From the NCBI GenBank assembly GCA_024349245.1, contig JALDNG010002624.1, positions 1 to 64,000 of the forward strand: a stretch of DNA of 64,000 bases, written 5' to 3'. Source of the stretch: Neodontobutis hainanensis (Eukaryota; Chordata; Actinopteri; Gobiiformes; Odontobutidae). The notes under the pieces are model-generated. The model was not told where the DNA came from. It ran no database searches and was given only the letters and a program-made list of their open reading frames with translations. Each line of letters begins with the position of its first letter. The stretch's first letter is position 1. The position numbers and the translations under genes were made by a program. Shown piece after piece: positions 52,955 through 64,000 of this stretch.

Positions 52955-55775
52955 TACATTTACATTTACATTTAGTCATTTAGCAGACGCTTTTATCCAA
53001 AGCGACTTACAAGTGAGGAAAACAATGGAAGCAATTTCAACAACACAAGGTAACAAAAGCATAAGTGCACAAAAACTAGTCAGTTAAAAACCTAGCACAG
53101 CATACAAAGCTAAGGATAGGAAAGATATTTTTTTTTTTTTTTTTTTTTTTTTAAGAAGGAATTGATAGAAAGGAAGTTAAGAATTTAGTGTTTGTCAGTC
53201 AGGTGTTGACAAAAGAGATATGTTTTCAAGCGTTTTTAAATATGTCTACAGAATCTGCTGATCTTGTAGCAGCAGGTAGATCATTCCACCAATGTGGAAC
53301 AGATCCAGAGAAAGTACGTGAGAGGGATTTTTTCCTTTTTGGGATGGTGCAACCAGACGTTGTTCATTAGCAGATCGCAGGGATCTGGTAGGAACATAGG
53401 TCTGTATCAGTGAGTGAAGATATGAGGGGCGGAGCCAGTGGTGGTCTTGTAGGCCAAGAGCATAGCTTTGAACTTAATACGTGCCTCAACCGGGAGCCAA
53501 TGTAACCTAATGAGGAGAGGAGTTACATGCGCTCTCTTCGGTTCTTTAAAGACCACTCTTGCTGCTGCATTCTGGATCAGCTGCAGAGGTTTGGTTGTGC
53601 AGGCAGGAGTCCAGCCAGAAGAGCATTGCAATAATCCAGTTTGGACAAGACAAGAGCCTGAACTAGGATTTGCGTCGAGTGCTCGATAGGAAAGGTCTAA
53701 TTTTCCTAATGTTGTAGAGGATGAATCTACAGGACCTGGTGGTGCTGGCAACATGACTTGTGAAGTTTAGTTGATCATCAATTACCACTCCCAGATTTCT
53801 GGCAGTGCTGGACGGTGTAATGGTTGATGAGCCTAGTTGAATGGAGAGGTTGTGGCGGGTCTTTGGGTTGGCAGGAATCACAAGCAGTTCTGTTTTACCA
53901 AGGTTCAGCTGCAGGTGATGGTCCTGCATCCAAAGTGAGATGTCACTCAGGCACGCCGAGACACGAGCAGAGACCGTCGGATCATCAGGTTGAAATGACA
54001 AGTGGAGTTGAGTGTCATCCGCATAGCAGTGATAGGAAAAGCCATGCTTCTGAATGACAGAGCCAAGGGATGTCATGTATATGGAAAAGAGTAGCGGTCC
54101 AAGCACTGAGCCCTGTGGCACCCCTGTATTGAGATGTTGGGACTCAGAGACCTCATCTCTCCAGGATACTCTGAATGACCTACCCGAGAGGTAAGACTTG
54201 AACCATTGCAACGCCATTCCAGAGACACCCATCGCACTGAGAGAAGACAAGAGGATGTGATGGTTAACAGTGTCAAAGGCAGCAGACAGATCCAGTAAGA
54301 TGAGGACAGATGACTTGGATGTTGCCTTTGCCAGTCTCAGGGCTTCGATGACTGAGAGCAGTGCAGTTTCGTGGAATGTCCGCTCTTGAACCCAGACTGG
54401 TTCTGGTCCAGGAGGTTGTTTCGTGTGAGAAAGGAGGAGAGCTGGTTAAACACAACTCGCTCCAGAGCTTTGGCAGTAAAGGGAAGGAGGGAAACCGGTC
54501 TGTAGTTTTCTAACAGTGAAGGGTTGAGAGTGGGTTTCTTAAGTAGTGGTGTGATGCGGGCCTCTTTGAAAGCTGTGGGAATGACCCAGTGGAGAGAGAT
54601 GAGTTGATGATGTGGGTGAGAGCAGGCACGACAGATGGAGTGATGGCCTGAAGGAGATGTGTGGGGATGGGATCTAGCGGGCAGGTGGTTGGGTGGTTAG
54701 AACTAATGACCTTGGATACGTCCGCTTCAGTTAGAGGAGAAAAAGAAGGGAGCAAACACGTATCAGGGGTGTGAAAGAGTTCAGCAGGTGCTGGCGCAGA
54801 AAACTGACTGCTGATGGCGGTTGTTTTCTTTACAAAGAAAGATGCAAAATCATCAGCTGTTAACTCTGATGAAGGAGGGGGAGCAGGCGGACAAAGGAGG
54901 GCAGAGAAGGTTTTAAAGAGAGTGCGTGAGTCAGGTGAGTTGATTAACTTAGAATGGTAGTAGTCAGTTTTTGCAGAAGTGACATCAGCAGAGAAATTAG
55001 AGAGGAGAGACTGGTAGATAGAGAGGTCAGTGAGATCTTTTGACTTGCGCCATTTTCTCTCAGCTGACCGGAGGCTGGTGCGATGCTCACGTAGAACATT
55101 GGATAACCAGGGGGCAGACGAGGATGTACGAGCTGGTCTGGATATAAGAGGGCATAAGTTGTCCAGACAGGATGTAAGAGTGGAGCACAGAGTGTCAGTG
55201 GCAGTGTTGGTGTTTAAAAGCGAGAGCTCCTCAAGAGGGGAAGCGCAGAAGAGACGGCAGAGGAAAAGCGGGAGGGACTGAGTGAACGCAGGTTACGCCG
55301 GAAAGTGACCAGCGGTAAAACTGTTGCGGTGTCTGGAGAAGTTAGATCGAGGTCAAGAGTTACGAAGAAATGATCCGACGTGTGCAGAGGTGTGACCTGA
55401 GTATGCCGAGTGGAGCAGGACCTTATGTAGATGAGATCTAGTTGGTTACCAGACTTGTGAGTTGCTGGTGTGGAGACCTGCTTGAGGTCAAATGATGCAG
55501 TCAGGTTATTGAAGTTAGCGGCCTGTGGCTTTTCAAGGTGGATGTTGAAGTCTCCTAATACCACCAGAGGAGTACCATCCTCAGGGAAGGATGAAAGAAG
55601 CACATCCAACTCCTCCAAGAAATGTCCAAGCTGACCTGGGGTCGATAGATAACTACAAAGTGACTTTTAACAGGGTGGGTGATGGTAACAGCATGGAACT
55701 CGAAGGAGCTGTTGTCACACAAGGGTGCTAGCTGTTTGAATTTCCAGTCAGTAGGGATAAGTTCCCTTCCCCAAG
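52955..55775 (-). mobile_element. LINE fragment, CR1/L2 type, decayed
   Basis: Read on the minus strand, this is a 5'-truncated non-LTR retrotransposon. An AP-type endonuclease part (about 55775-55214) shows DWKF, VVIYRP, GDFNIH, a GNQLDLIY stretch and SDHF. The reverse transcriptase follows with LDLSAAFDTVNHH, NTGVPQGSVLGPLLF and the YADD active site (near 54020), then LGVVIDD and LHWLPVEARI. The coding sequence is split over several frames and includes stop codons, so it is not functional. The 3' end carries GTAAGTCGCTTTGG and the GCGTCTGCTAAATG core, then a (TAAATG)n tail at 52955-52975. A T-rich run at 53128-53152 lies in the 3' untranslated part. Assignment to L2 rather than Rex1 or CR1 is by motif only. 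Confidence 0.88.
53663..54250 (-). pseudogene. LINE reverse transcriptase, longest intact frame
   Basis: A 195-residue frame covering the palm of the reverse transcriptase: FKSYLSGR, then GVPQGSVLGPLLF (residues 43-55) and CYADDTQL (residues 75-82; YADD 76-79), followed by NLGKTELLVIP and LGVVIDDQLNF. The two catalytic aspartates of YADD are present. The upstream part with DLSAAFDTVNH is in frame and continuous until a one-base loss near 54370. The downstream part (53407-53754, with LHWLPVEARI) is in another frame. It is a remnant of the LINE at 52955-55775 and no host gene. Confidence 0.88.
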
Positions 55776-56484
55776 ATCATTGTTTAAACCATCTAGTCAG
55801 TATATCAATAATATTTGTCACATATTAGTGCTATACTTTTTGTTTGATTTGACTTATAGTCTCACATTTGAGATCAGATAATCGAAATTAACACTACATA
55901 ACATTTCTGAATTTGCACACATTTAATATGTCTGAGTGCAACAACACAGCTGCTTTTTGTCATTTTTGTTCTGCATTAACATATCCTTTACTGTATGCAG
56001 ATAAAGACACTGGGATGTATTATATAGTTTATGGTAGTCTAACGTAGCCCAAAGAACACATCTAGTGATGGCCTAAAACCTTTGCACTGTACTTGTATCG
56101 TCATCTTTGACTCCTCATCATCATACACAGTCGTATCACTGAGTTCCAGACACTGTTGTCTGAGCTCTATTCCTACCCTGACACTACCAAGGTTGTGCAT
56201 CAAATGAGGACTTTGTTGGTGGAACCAACTAATTGTCATACTGTTCTAGAAGCACTGACTGAACAGAGGGGCACAATGCCATTACTACATTTGTATGGAA
56301 ACTGTAGGCTACTGTAGATACATCTACAGTCTACAATGCACTCTTTTTGTTCACACACATAACCAAGAAGTATAAAATCAACTCCTGTTTTATCTCCTAA
56401 TTTGTTATTATTTGTTCTTTGGCTTCGTTGCTCTTGGAGTCACACTTTCAGTCTTCTCCCTGCGTCATCATCAGTGGCTAGATG

Positions 56485-56486
<2 letters not shown>

Positions 56487-56518
<32 letters not shown>
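56487..56518. repeat. (AG)n microsatellite
   Basis: Uninterrupted AG dinucleotide run in a prkar1b intron. Confidence 0.92.
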
Positions 56519-56521
<3 letters not shown>

Positions 56522-57368
56522 AGAAGTCACATGACACAGAAGCACTGTAAAAAGAAAGCTATTTAAAAAGACACTGCACACTGGCCAGACATTCATCTCA
56601 TAGAAAGAGATGTCTTGAAATTCTTGGTTCCATTGAGGCAAATATCCTGTTAATTCAAAATACATAAGCAGACATTCATTTTGCATTTAAATGTATTTAA
56701 CAAAATCAACTGTTACCTTACGTGGCTCCTATCTGGGGACAATTTCCCATTCCACCTCCAGTGAAAATAGCATGCAAGTGAACCAGAAACAACGGGGTGT
56801 GCCACATGCACACACAATACGCAGACACACTCTAAAGCACACACTGGTAATGAAGCATACAGAACTGATCCACCAGCCGAACTAACAGTCCACTCATCAC
56901 TGTGTTCCACACCATTACAGTGCCACAAAAGACACTGCGGCTACACGAACTGTGGTATGGAGTACTGACCCCGACTGGCTTTAGAAACAAAACATATATA
57001 CTATGGGCTATTCCTCGCAGGTTAGCCCACTGACATTTAACAATAAATTAGTTAAATGGTGAGTGAAAGTGATACTCAAACTCGTGTGATCCTCACTATA
57101 AGCACAATATTCACCTCAGTTATGGCTGAATGTGACCTAAAGTAGAAGTAAGTTATTGTGTTATACAACTACTGTATATTCAAGCAGCTTGAACTGTGTA
57201 GTGTTCACTCAGTAACATGAACATCCCAGTTTTTCTGCTTGCCAACAAATGGAGAACTTTCTGGTATGCTGTCCCACTTTAATCCAATTGGAAGCAAGAA
57301 CTAGGAAGAAGGGTGTTTTGTAATTTCCGAGGTTTCAAACTATGGTAGACATTTTATTATTATATTTT

Positions 57369-57722
57369 AATAATAATAATGGATTATATTGCGCTTTTCT
57401 CCCAAGGGACCATGGGACTTAAAGCACTTACAGGCCATCCATTATTCATTCACTCCACAGTCACACACTGGCGGTGGTAAGCTACATGTAGCCACAGCTG
57501 CCCTGGGGTAGACTGACAGAGACGTGGTAGCCATTCCACGCCTACGGCCTCTCCGACCTACACCAAGTACATTCACTAAACATTCTTACACATTCATACA
57601 AGGTAATGTGGGTTATGTGTCTTGCCCAAGGACTTAACGACAGTATGAACTGTGGGGAGAATGGGAATCAAACCACCTACCTTCCAGTTGAAGGGACGCT
57701 CTACCCACTGAGCCACTGCCTC
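57369..57722 (-). mobile_element. tRNA-derived SINE
   Basis: On the minus strand the element begins with a tRNA-like head: A box TGGCTCAGTGGG (57704-57715) and B box GGTTTGATTCCC (57663-57674) at normal spacing for an RNA polymerase III promoter. The body contains the TTGGGCAAGACAC and GGGGCAGCTGTGG stretches common in dispersed fish repeats, and the 3' end is an (ATT)n tract at 57369-57380. Length is about 354 bp. The family name is not certain. Confidence 0.75.
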
Positions 57723-58947
57723 CCTTTTCTACTAGAAAAACCATTAAACTCAAAATACATTACTTATTCTTCTTTAAAAGGTAACTGCACTGTATTTACT
57801 ACAGTCATATTCTTGTTCTTTTACAGGTATACTGTAGCCATTTGACAGTGTTTCACAATCATTTTTTGTTTTTGAACAGTGCAAGCCTCTGCTCTCCATT
57901 TGTGCAGTAACGTTTTTTGCTTTAAACAATCTTAAGGTTTCCTCTTGTACTCATCTAACATTTCATTAATCCTGTACACTCATTCTTTATTGCTGCAATC
58001 TTAATGCAGGAGTGGCACGAAAGATAGAAAAGGACAAAGAAGGACCACCAGGGAGTAAGGCGTTGGGTGTCTGATTAACCTGAAGGGGCCCGAGGTAAGA
58101 TAAGGAGGTGAAGGTTTAGGCCTGGGTCACTGCTTGCACTCCTCGCTGACTTTGACATAACACTCAGCTAAGAGCAGCCCAATGTTGAGTGAATACGTAT
58201 GCACTGCCTGCAAACAAACCATGTGTAAAATAAGACAGAAGAGATAAAAGTCATATTGGCTTCTGAAAGCAGAAAGCAGACACAACAAAACACCACTTTG
58301 TAAATTTGTCAATCACAGCCAGTTAAGGGGGCTCGATATGTTATGATGTCTTCTGGTGACAGCTGAGAGGCATCTCATCTTACATGAGCAGGGGATGATG
58401 GCAGCTGATCGATGAGGAATTCTCCCATAGTACAATGTGATAGGGCCACTCACAAACATGGTTAATGGAGCTAAGTCTTCACTGGAATGCAATATGATCT
58501 CACAAACTATAGGTATATGGCAAAAAAAGACTTGAAGTGTTAATTTATCACTGAATTAAAGCAATAACAAATCTTCGAAAAAATTGTTCCAAAGATGTGA
58601 AAATGTCTCAACTCTTTGTAACAGACCAACAAAAACTAATTCAAGACAAACCAGAGTCATAAATAATGTAAAATAATGTAAAATAATGTAAAATAATGTA
58701 AAATATTGTACAAGAAACCATCAAATTATTTAATATTGGAAATCTGATCAATTGTCAAAAAGATCAGAAAAAAGCTTGAGACACCAACAAAAGCGCGTAG
58801 AACCCTATCAAGACAAATACAGCATCCTACATTAATATGCTAAAAGAATACAACAGGATCTTTGGAAACCTATTATTCTTATAACCTATCTGGTTTTGTT
58901 GGTAGCACTACATGGCTGCAATAAAGCTGAACATGCAATACTAGATA
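57723..58947. other. prkar1b intron stretch without recognised gene
   Basis: AT-rich single-copy sequence between the SINE and the MITE. It holds a 10-bp tandem repeat at 58661-58710 and nothing else I recognise. Confidence 0.7.
58661..58710 (+). repeat. 10-bp tandem repeat, five copies
   Basis: AAATAATGTA is repeated five times, the last copy as AAATATTGTA. Confidence 0.92.
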
Positions 58948-59198
58948 CAGTTGTGCCCATAAGTTACCCTGGCAGAATTTGAGATTTTTTTGGCCATTTA
59001 TTAGAGAATATGAATGATAACACAAACTTTCTTGGGTACTTTCTGTTGTTATTATTATTTAAAAAGAGTAAACACAATTGTCTGACAATAAATGGCTTCA
59101 TCCAACCACTAACTACGAGTGAAATAAAGGTTTTTGTGTTAGCATTCATATTCTCTGAAAAATGGCCAAAAGAAAATCACAAATTCTGAGCACAACTG
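58948..59198. mobile_element. Tc1/mariner-like MITE
   Basis: A 251-bp element with long terminal inverted repeats: CAGTTGTGC... at the left and ...GCACAACTG at the right. The arms continue with TTTTTTGGCCATTT, AGAGAATATGAATG and TAACACAAA, and match each other over some 70 bp. TA dinucleotides stand at both borders, as expected for Tc1/mariner insertion. There is no transposase frame, so it is non-autonomous. Confidence 0.8.
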
Positions 59199-59232
59199 TT
59201 ATGGTGCAGAGCAGATGGGAACAGTGTTTAAA

Positions 59233-59578
59233 GAAGATGGTCTTCATCCATACAACAAGCTGAGGCCAGTAGCAGTGAAAATTAGATGCCAAAACAGTTC
59301 AGCCAGTGATGTGATTGAATGCCCCTTATTGAATAAAACATGTGCAGTGGCAGCTGCCCACAGCCCTTCACAGCCACATTTACACATTACTTCCTGACAG
59401 ATTCAGCTGGCAACCTTTTCTGGCTGTTGAACAAATAAGTGAACGGGGAGATTTCTGATAAAGTACTGACATTCAAAAATCTTTCTGAAATAAGTTACTA
59501 TTCCATCTTATCTCAACTTTATGACATTTCGACACTGTGATTTAGGTTTCAGCTACTCTTGTGCAACACAAAGGGCAA
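59233..59578 (+). repeat. Duplicated ~346-bp segment, copy 1
   Basis: Direct repeat of 60786-61132. Shared stretches include TCCATACAACAAGCTG, CAGTGATGTGATTGAATGCC, GTGCAGTGGCAGCTGCCCAC and ACACTGTGATTTA. It starts about 35 bp after the MITE. Copies differ by scattered changes and indels, so the duplication is old. No coding frame is shared. Confidence 0.88.
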
Positions 59579-60785
59579 ACAGAGAAGACAAGCTTAAATC
59601 CTAGTGTTGTAGAGATCAAAGGCCTCATTACCATGCATAAATACACAAGATAAAAGAGAGCCAGGCGCCTGTCATTTTCCCATTCACAATGTCTGCTGGT
59701 GACCAAAGACATGTTATTATAATCAAACAAAAGTCCAATACAAACTGATCAGTTAGCATGGTGTGCTAACACATAAGTGTGCACGCAAAGGTTACAGCAA
59801 ATAATATGACAACAGCTAGGACATCTGCTTTTGGATAATAAAGACAGCAATACTGTGTGAGAGAGGCATGAAAAGCTGCAAAAATGGTATCACATAGAGG
59901 CTGGTGGATGAAAAGCTTCAGAGCCAATATGAAATGGGGTTAAACTTAGGAGAGGAATGTGTCGCATTGCTTTTTTGGCTTAACAATAAAGATGATCGCA
60001 CAGGAGAAACACTGAGAAAACTGTGTTAATAGTTTAAACCTTTATCAGACTACAATGAATATGGCAGTGTAATAACAACAATCCTCAATATATTATGGAA
60101 GTGTTATCATGTCTAGTTTGAGATTTGTATTTCTTATATCCTTTACTGATACAGCATAACCTTATTATTTCCCAAAATGCTTGAAAATATCAAAATCAAA
60201 GACACCCAAACAGCTCCTCCATGTTTTTTGTTGGAGACGGTATGTGTTGTCTCCATTAGTATTCATGCTGCCTCTTCACTTTGCAGCATGACACTTCCTG
60301 TAACAACAGCAGTACATGTCCTAGTAGTGCTGCTCTGCTCTGTGCTCATTTTGATGCTCTGTCTACTTGACCACAGTGCTGTGAGGATGGCAGGGCTCAC
60401 TCAGCACAAACCGAACAGTCTGACCTTCACCTTACAATGTACTGTACTGTATGCCTTTACAATGGCACAGCATTCATTGTATTTTTATCCCTGAGATGTG
60501 TTTTTTTACTGTTCAGATGACTCTCACATGTTTATCCACACCGTATCTCTAATTAATAAAACACTGCCTTCAGGCATTAGGGTGATGAACTTGTTTCTTG
60601 ATATATCTGGTGTCTGAACAATTGCTGCCACTATTCTTAAAGCCCCCCTAAAGCACCATCTCTTACACCTTCAGCACCCATTTGTAAGTAGACATCATTG
60701 TTTGCACAAACATATCTCAAGATCTACTCATGAGCCAACCATGTGAAGAACTGTGTGATTACTGAGAAAAAAAAAAAAAAAGCAA
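59579..60785. other. prkar1b intron stretch between the duplicated segments
   Basis: AT-rich sequence without a recognised gene or element. It ends in a poly-A run at about 60767-60781, just before copy 2. Confidence 0.7.
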
Positions 60786-61132
60786 GAAGATGTTTTTTAT
60801 CCATACAACAAGCTGTGGCCAGTAGCAGAAATGAGATGCCAAAAAACACAGTTCAGTCAGTGATGTGATTGAATGCCTCTTTTTCAATAAAACATGTGCA
60901 GTGGCAGCTGCCCACAGCCTTTCACAGCCACATTTACACATTACATCTTCACAGATTTAGTTGGCAACCTTTCTTGGTTGTTCAGCAGATATTTGAAAAA
61001 TTATTGAAATTCAAAAAGCCTTGTCTTGTGTAATCCTCCTGAAATAACCTACTATTCTATTTGATCTCAACTTTATATGATGTTTCAACACTGTGATTTA
61101 CATTTCAGCTACATGTACAACACAGTGGGCAA
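60786..61132 (+). repeat. Duplicated ~346-bp segment, copy 2
   Basis: Diverged direct copy of 59233-59578. It is bracketed by two similar ~34-bp sequences, AGCCAACCATGTGAAGAACT near 60732 and AGCCAACCATATAAAGAACT near 61143, and is preceded by a poly-A run. The arrangement may mark an insertion. Confidence 0.85.
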
Positions 61133-61465
61133 GACCATATGAAGCCAACCATATAAAGAACTGTCTGGTCACTGCTCAAAAACTTTATAAACAACCCAAA
61201 GTTTTAGTTGTTGTGTTTTCTAAGGTAAAAATACATGAATAAAGCTAAGAACCTAAATTGAAGAAGAGAAGAATAGCTGAAATCACATTTTTATTTTGGA
61301 TTTTAAGCCCAGAGTTTTGCAGTTCACACAAACAAAGACAATACATAGTCCAAACAAATCCAACCATGAAAATGCTACTGCAAGCAGTAAAAAAGTACAA
61401 CCCAACCACAGAAGATCCCATACACATTTAATCAGTACAATTCAACTTAGAAAATAATGACCAAC

Positions 61466-61653
61466 CTTCTCCAGCTTTTCAAAATGCTCTCGCAGAAACT
61501 TCATAGGACGCTCAGGCTTAGCAATGCAGAGGTTCACAATGCACTCTTTGAGGATCTGCTGGATGTTGTGCTTTTGCACAAAAATTTCACAGCCCTTCAA
61601 ACTCTCATCTTCTTCCAGAGTGGAGGAGGAGGTGGCCATCTTATCTTTTATCT
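61466..61653 (-). CDS. prkar1b: prkar1b coding exon 1 (start codon, docking/dimerization domain)
   Basis: The exon begins after the acceptor CTGCCACAG with 14 untranslated bases, then ATG at 61639-61637. It encodes 58 residues: [40 protein letters not shown] and [18 protein letters not shown]. This is the N-terminal docking and dimerization domain of RI subunits, which binds A-kinase anchoring proteins, with the two cysteines (residues 17 and 38) that can form inter-chain disulphides. The donor is AAG|GTTGGT. The frame is intact. Identity as I-beta is supported by [10 protein letters not shown] and by the neighbouring dnaaf5. Upstream non-coding exon(s) were not located. Confidence 0.95.
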
Positions 61654-63258
61654 CTGTGGCAGAGGGAGAAAACATGTGGATCATGAGAGGAGGGGAGTTA
61701 GAGAAAAAATAGATAGAATAAAGTAACAGGCAAAATATGATTGGAGGAAACAAAAAAAAACTAAAAGAATTAGGGCAGTAAGGAACTGATTACAATAAAA
61801 AAAAAAAAAAAAAAAGACTTTAACTTAACTCTAAACAAAACTTGATTGTGCTGCATTTTTAGTTTTTGCTTCATATGGATCTGTCTATTACATCCAGTCT
61901 TATCACCATTGCAACTGTTTGTGCAAATTTAGACTACTGTTTTGGGTTTTGGGTTTGTTTGTAATATTGCACTACATAATAAAAAGAACATTTCCTGTCA
62001 ATGAGAGAAGAAACACACTCCAAGACACATATTTATGTAAGATAAAGCCTAGTCTTGGTGTGTGCTGTTGGTGGAATGTAGAGTACTGCAGCACAGTAAA
62101 TTATGTAACAAGGTGTTATTATGGTGTTATTATAAAAACATTATGTCCATAAGAGGCCAGGGAGTTGTGAAGGTGCAGCTGACTGTTTAATACCATATTC
62201 TACTTCCGTAAAGGGAAATCACATCCATGACAGGATCGTTATTGCATATTAAATAATTGAAATCCAGTTATGACTTCGTGGTGCGACATTCGCAAAGTGT
62301 AGTTTAATTTAAGCAAAGACCATAATAGAATGGAGGAATAAAAGGTTATTTAATCTTAAGTGCTAAGGGTGCAATTATGCACCTTCTCTACAGCATGTAT
62401 ACTAGGAAGCTAGTACGGCTAGCTCTGCTAATCTTTCAACAACAATCAAATCACAAACGAAGGTGCATTACTTCGCCTACCCCAACAAAAAAGCCCGTCT
62501 GTGCCCATTTTAGACCCGCTGTTCTGTCCATAAGAAGACAGCAAGTCTTCTCCCTACCGTTTGTTTTGGAGGATGCTCAATGCGCAAACACCTCGCTGAT
62601 GGCAGATTGGTGAGGTATACTGTGTTAGCTGGATGCTGCTGCTGCTCAGCCTCTGCTCGCTCTGCGTCAGTCCCAATGACGTCAACCTGTCATCTTCACG
62701 ACCGCAAAGTGGCTCTCCCGAGGCCCCCCGGACGAGCACACGTAGGCTCATATAACATGTAAAAAGACTAGAATTGCTTGAGTGCCCTTTTGTCTTGATA
62801 TATGTGTTTGATAATTCAGAGGCGTCAAACTCTAACTGGTGAAGAAGGGCCATCTGAAGTTAACTAAATATTAAATTGAACTTATGTTTAAATATTTTGT
62901 GTCCAAAGATTGGTAATTTTGTTATTTTGTCTCCTTTATCGTATGTATTGTTATTTTGCATTATATTGTTATTGTTATCTTTCTGCATGTCTGTTTTTGA
63001 GTGTAGTCAGATGGAGTAGACTGTCTTTCTAGCATTCTACTCTACTCACGAGTAAGTAGAGGAAAAGTTTAACATTAATAAAATTATATAAAAAATAAGG
63101 TGATGAACTCAAAACAGCCAGAAGAACGGCCCAGAGAAGAGAGACTGTAAACTGAATGTTGTAAATAAAGTTTGAGGTTTTGAATGGAAGCTACCGTAAA
63201 GCAACCGTTTGTTTGTCGTGCAGCTCGTAGTTGTCGTAGCAACAAGTACAAGGCAGTG
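61654..63258. promoter_or_regulatory. Shared upstream region of prkar1b and dnaaf5
   Basis: The two genes diverge from this 1.6-kb stretch. It contains a poly-A run at 61798-61815 and an A/T-rich part, then a GC- and CpG-richer core at about 62460-62750 that may hold the prkar1b first exon and promoter. A CCAAT box overlaps a CRE at 62673-62684. No TATA box is evident. The first prkar1b exon and transcription starts cannot be fixed from sequence alone. Confidence 0.55.
62673..62684. promoter_or_regulatory. Overlapping CCAAT box and CRE
   Basis: CCAATGACGTCA joins a CCAAT box (NF-Y type) to a perfect TGACGTCA palindrome (62677-62684), in the CpG-richer core between the two divergent genes. 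A CRE here would fit cAMP-responsive control of a PKA subunit gene, which is inference. Confidence 0.6.
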
Positions 63259-63786
63259 ATGGCGGCAGGAGAGGAGCGTGCTTCCTCTGAGGTTTTGAGA
63301 GGACTAACTCGACATTTAAACTGCTTAAATGAAGACAACAAGGCGACACGGAAGCGTGCTATTGAGCAAATTAAAAAAGAGACTATAGATAAAAATCTTT
63401 CAAGTGGTGTGTTACAGGAAGTTTTCACTGTCCTCCTGAAGCCTCTCCTCAAATGTCTGTCAGACCCAATGGAGAGATGCAGAGAAACGGCTATTACGAT
63501 GTTAACTGAATTTATTCGTTGTGTGCCAAAACCGGAGGAGTCGCTGCCGTATCTAATGCCTTGTCTGGCACAACGGCTTGGGAGAAAGACATTCTGGAGC
63601 CGGCGGAGGAGCTACGGTTATCTGCTTTGGAAATGTTGATTCTGACTGTTGAGGTGTGCGGACAAAACATGGCGCCATATTTGAATGAAATGATTAATAT
63701 ACTACAAAGAAGCATTGTCGACCCTTTCCCGGACGTAAAAAGAGAAAGCTGCAAATGTACCATACAGTTTGCTAAATCTGTGCCAG
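63259..63786 (+). CDS. dnaaf5: dnaaf5 exon 1 (HEAT-repeat dynein assembly factor), with one apparent 1-base deletion
   Basis: DNAAF5 (HEATR2) is a cytoplasmic HEAT-repeat protein needed to pre-assemble axonemal dynein arms. The exon reads MAAGEERASSEVLRGLTRHL onward, with LLKPLLKCLSDPMERCRETA and PYLMPCLAQRL in one frame, then EPAEELRLSALEMLILTVEV, CGQNMAPYLN and SIVDPFPDVKRESCKC in another. Both halves match the N-terminal HEAT region of the family. The frame changes at GGG 63580-63582; one more G would join them, so I suspect an assembly error. The ATG at 63259 has G at -3 and +4; an upstream ATG at 63184 has a weak context. The donor is CCAG|GTTTGT at 63786/63787, phase 1. Confidence 0.9.
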
Positions 63787-64000
63787 GTTTGTCATTTTTA
63801 TTGTTTTTACTGCTGTTGACATTGTGTTGCTATGGTTTCGAGGCTCACAGACCTCCTTCTTACGACAAGAATCAGACATTGAAGACCGTACAGTTGCACA
63901 AAAATGAAGGAAATACAGACAAAGGAGCAATCATGCACAGCTAAAAGTAACTGACGAGCGCTTCGTTTTCAAAATAAATATTTACTATTATTTATTACAT
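63787..64000 (+). other. dnaaf5: Start of dnaaf5 intron 1
   Basis: The sequence after the donor is AT-rich and has no further match to the family. The open frame that continues through it is read-through. Confidence 0.8.

Noticed and set aside
57663..57715. tRNA gene on the minus strand suggested by A and B boxes
   Set aside because: The boxes stand in the head of a SINE; no full cloverleaf can be drawn.
62554..62853. 99-residue minus-strand frame in the shared promoter region
   Set aside because: No similarity recognised. It may overlap a non-coding first exon of prkar1b but nothing shows translation.
63184..63258. Upstream ATG at 63184 as start of dnaaf5
   Set aside because: Weak context (T at -3) and 25 extra residues without family resemblance. 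The ATG at 63259 has a good context and gives the expected MAA-type start.

Overview
The window looks like a piece of a ray-finned fish (teleost) nuclear genome. It holds split vertebrate genes with GT-AG introns, a CR1/L2-type LINE with the fish-typical GCAGACGC...AAGCGACTTACA tail, a tRNA-derived SINE, a Tc1/mariner-like MITE and a very large non-coding tandem repeat. The species cannot be told from the sequence.

Layout. (1) Positions 1-46653 are one tandem array of about 21 units of 1.5-2.6 kb in a single orientation, entered in mid-unit at position 1 and interrupted once, at 35034-38290, by a different but similarly built element with its own 1.1-kb internal repeats. Each unit runs: a hairpin-rich 5' end (AATATAGCTGCAAGCAGC...), one to six copies of a ~160-200-bp subrepeat, in eight units a long foldback plus a ~190-bp segment, a body of two diverged copies of one module, and a (TAA)n tract with zero to five copies of a ~55-bp hairpin tail. 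Nearly every unit carries CTCF-like, CRE (TGACGTCA) and YY1-like sequences. No line of evidence makes the array protein-coding. (2) Positions 46654-61653 hold three exons of prkar1b (regulatory subunit I-beta of cAMP-dependent protein kinase) on the minus strand: coding exon 1 (61466-61653), the next exon (50352-50515) and the third (47863-47954). Their introns hold a LINE fragment, a SINE, a MITE, a duplicated ~346-bp segment and microsatellites. The following exon is not found before the array, so the array appears to lie in the next prkar1b intron. (3) Positions 61654-63258 are the shared upstream region of prkar1b and of dnaaf5 (HEATR2, dynein axonemal assembly factor 5), which starts on the plus strand at 63259. 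The two genes are head to head, as I recall them in human. A CCAAT box overlaps a perfect CRE at 62673-62684.

Two points stand out. The array may be a dense platform of CTCF-like and CREB/ATF sites inside a PKA regulatory-subunit gene, which is inference and testable. In addition, two otherwise conserved exons carry base-level deletions in G/C runs, which suggests uncorrected assembly errors more than gene death. Any indel-based reading of this window should be checked against raw reads.
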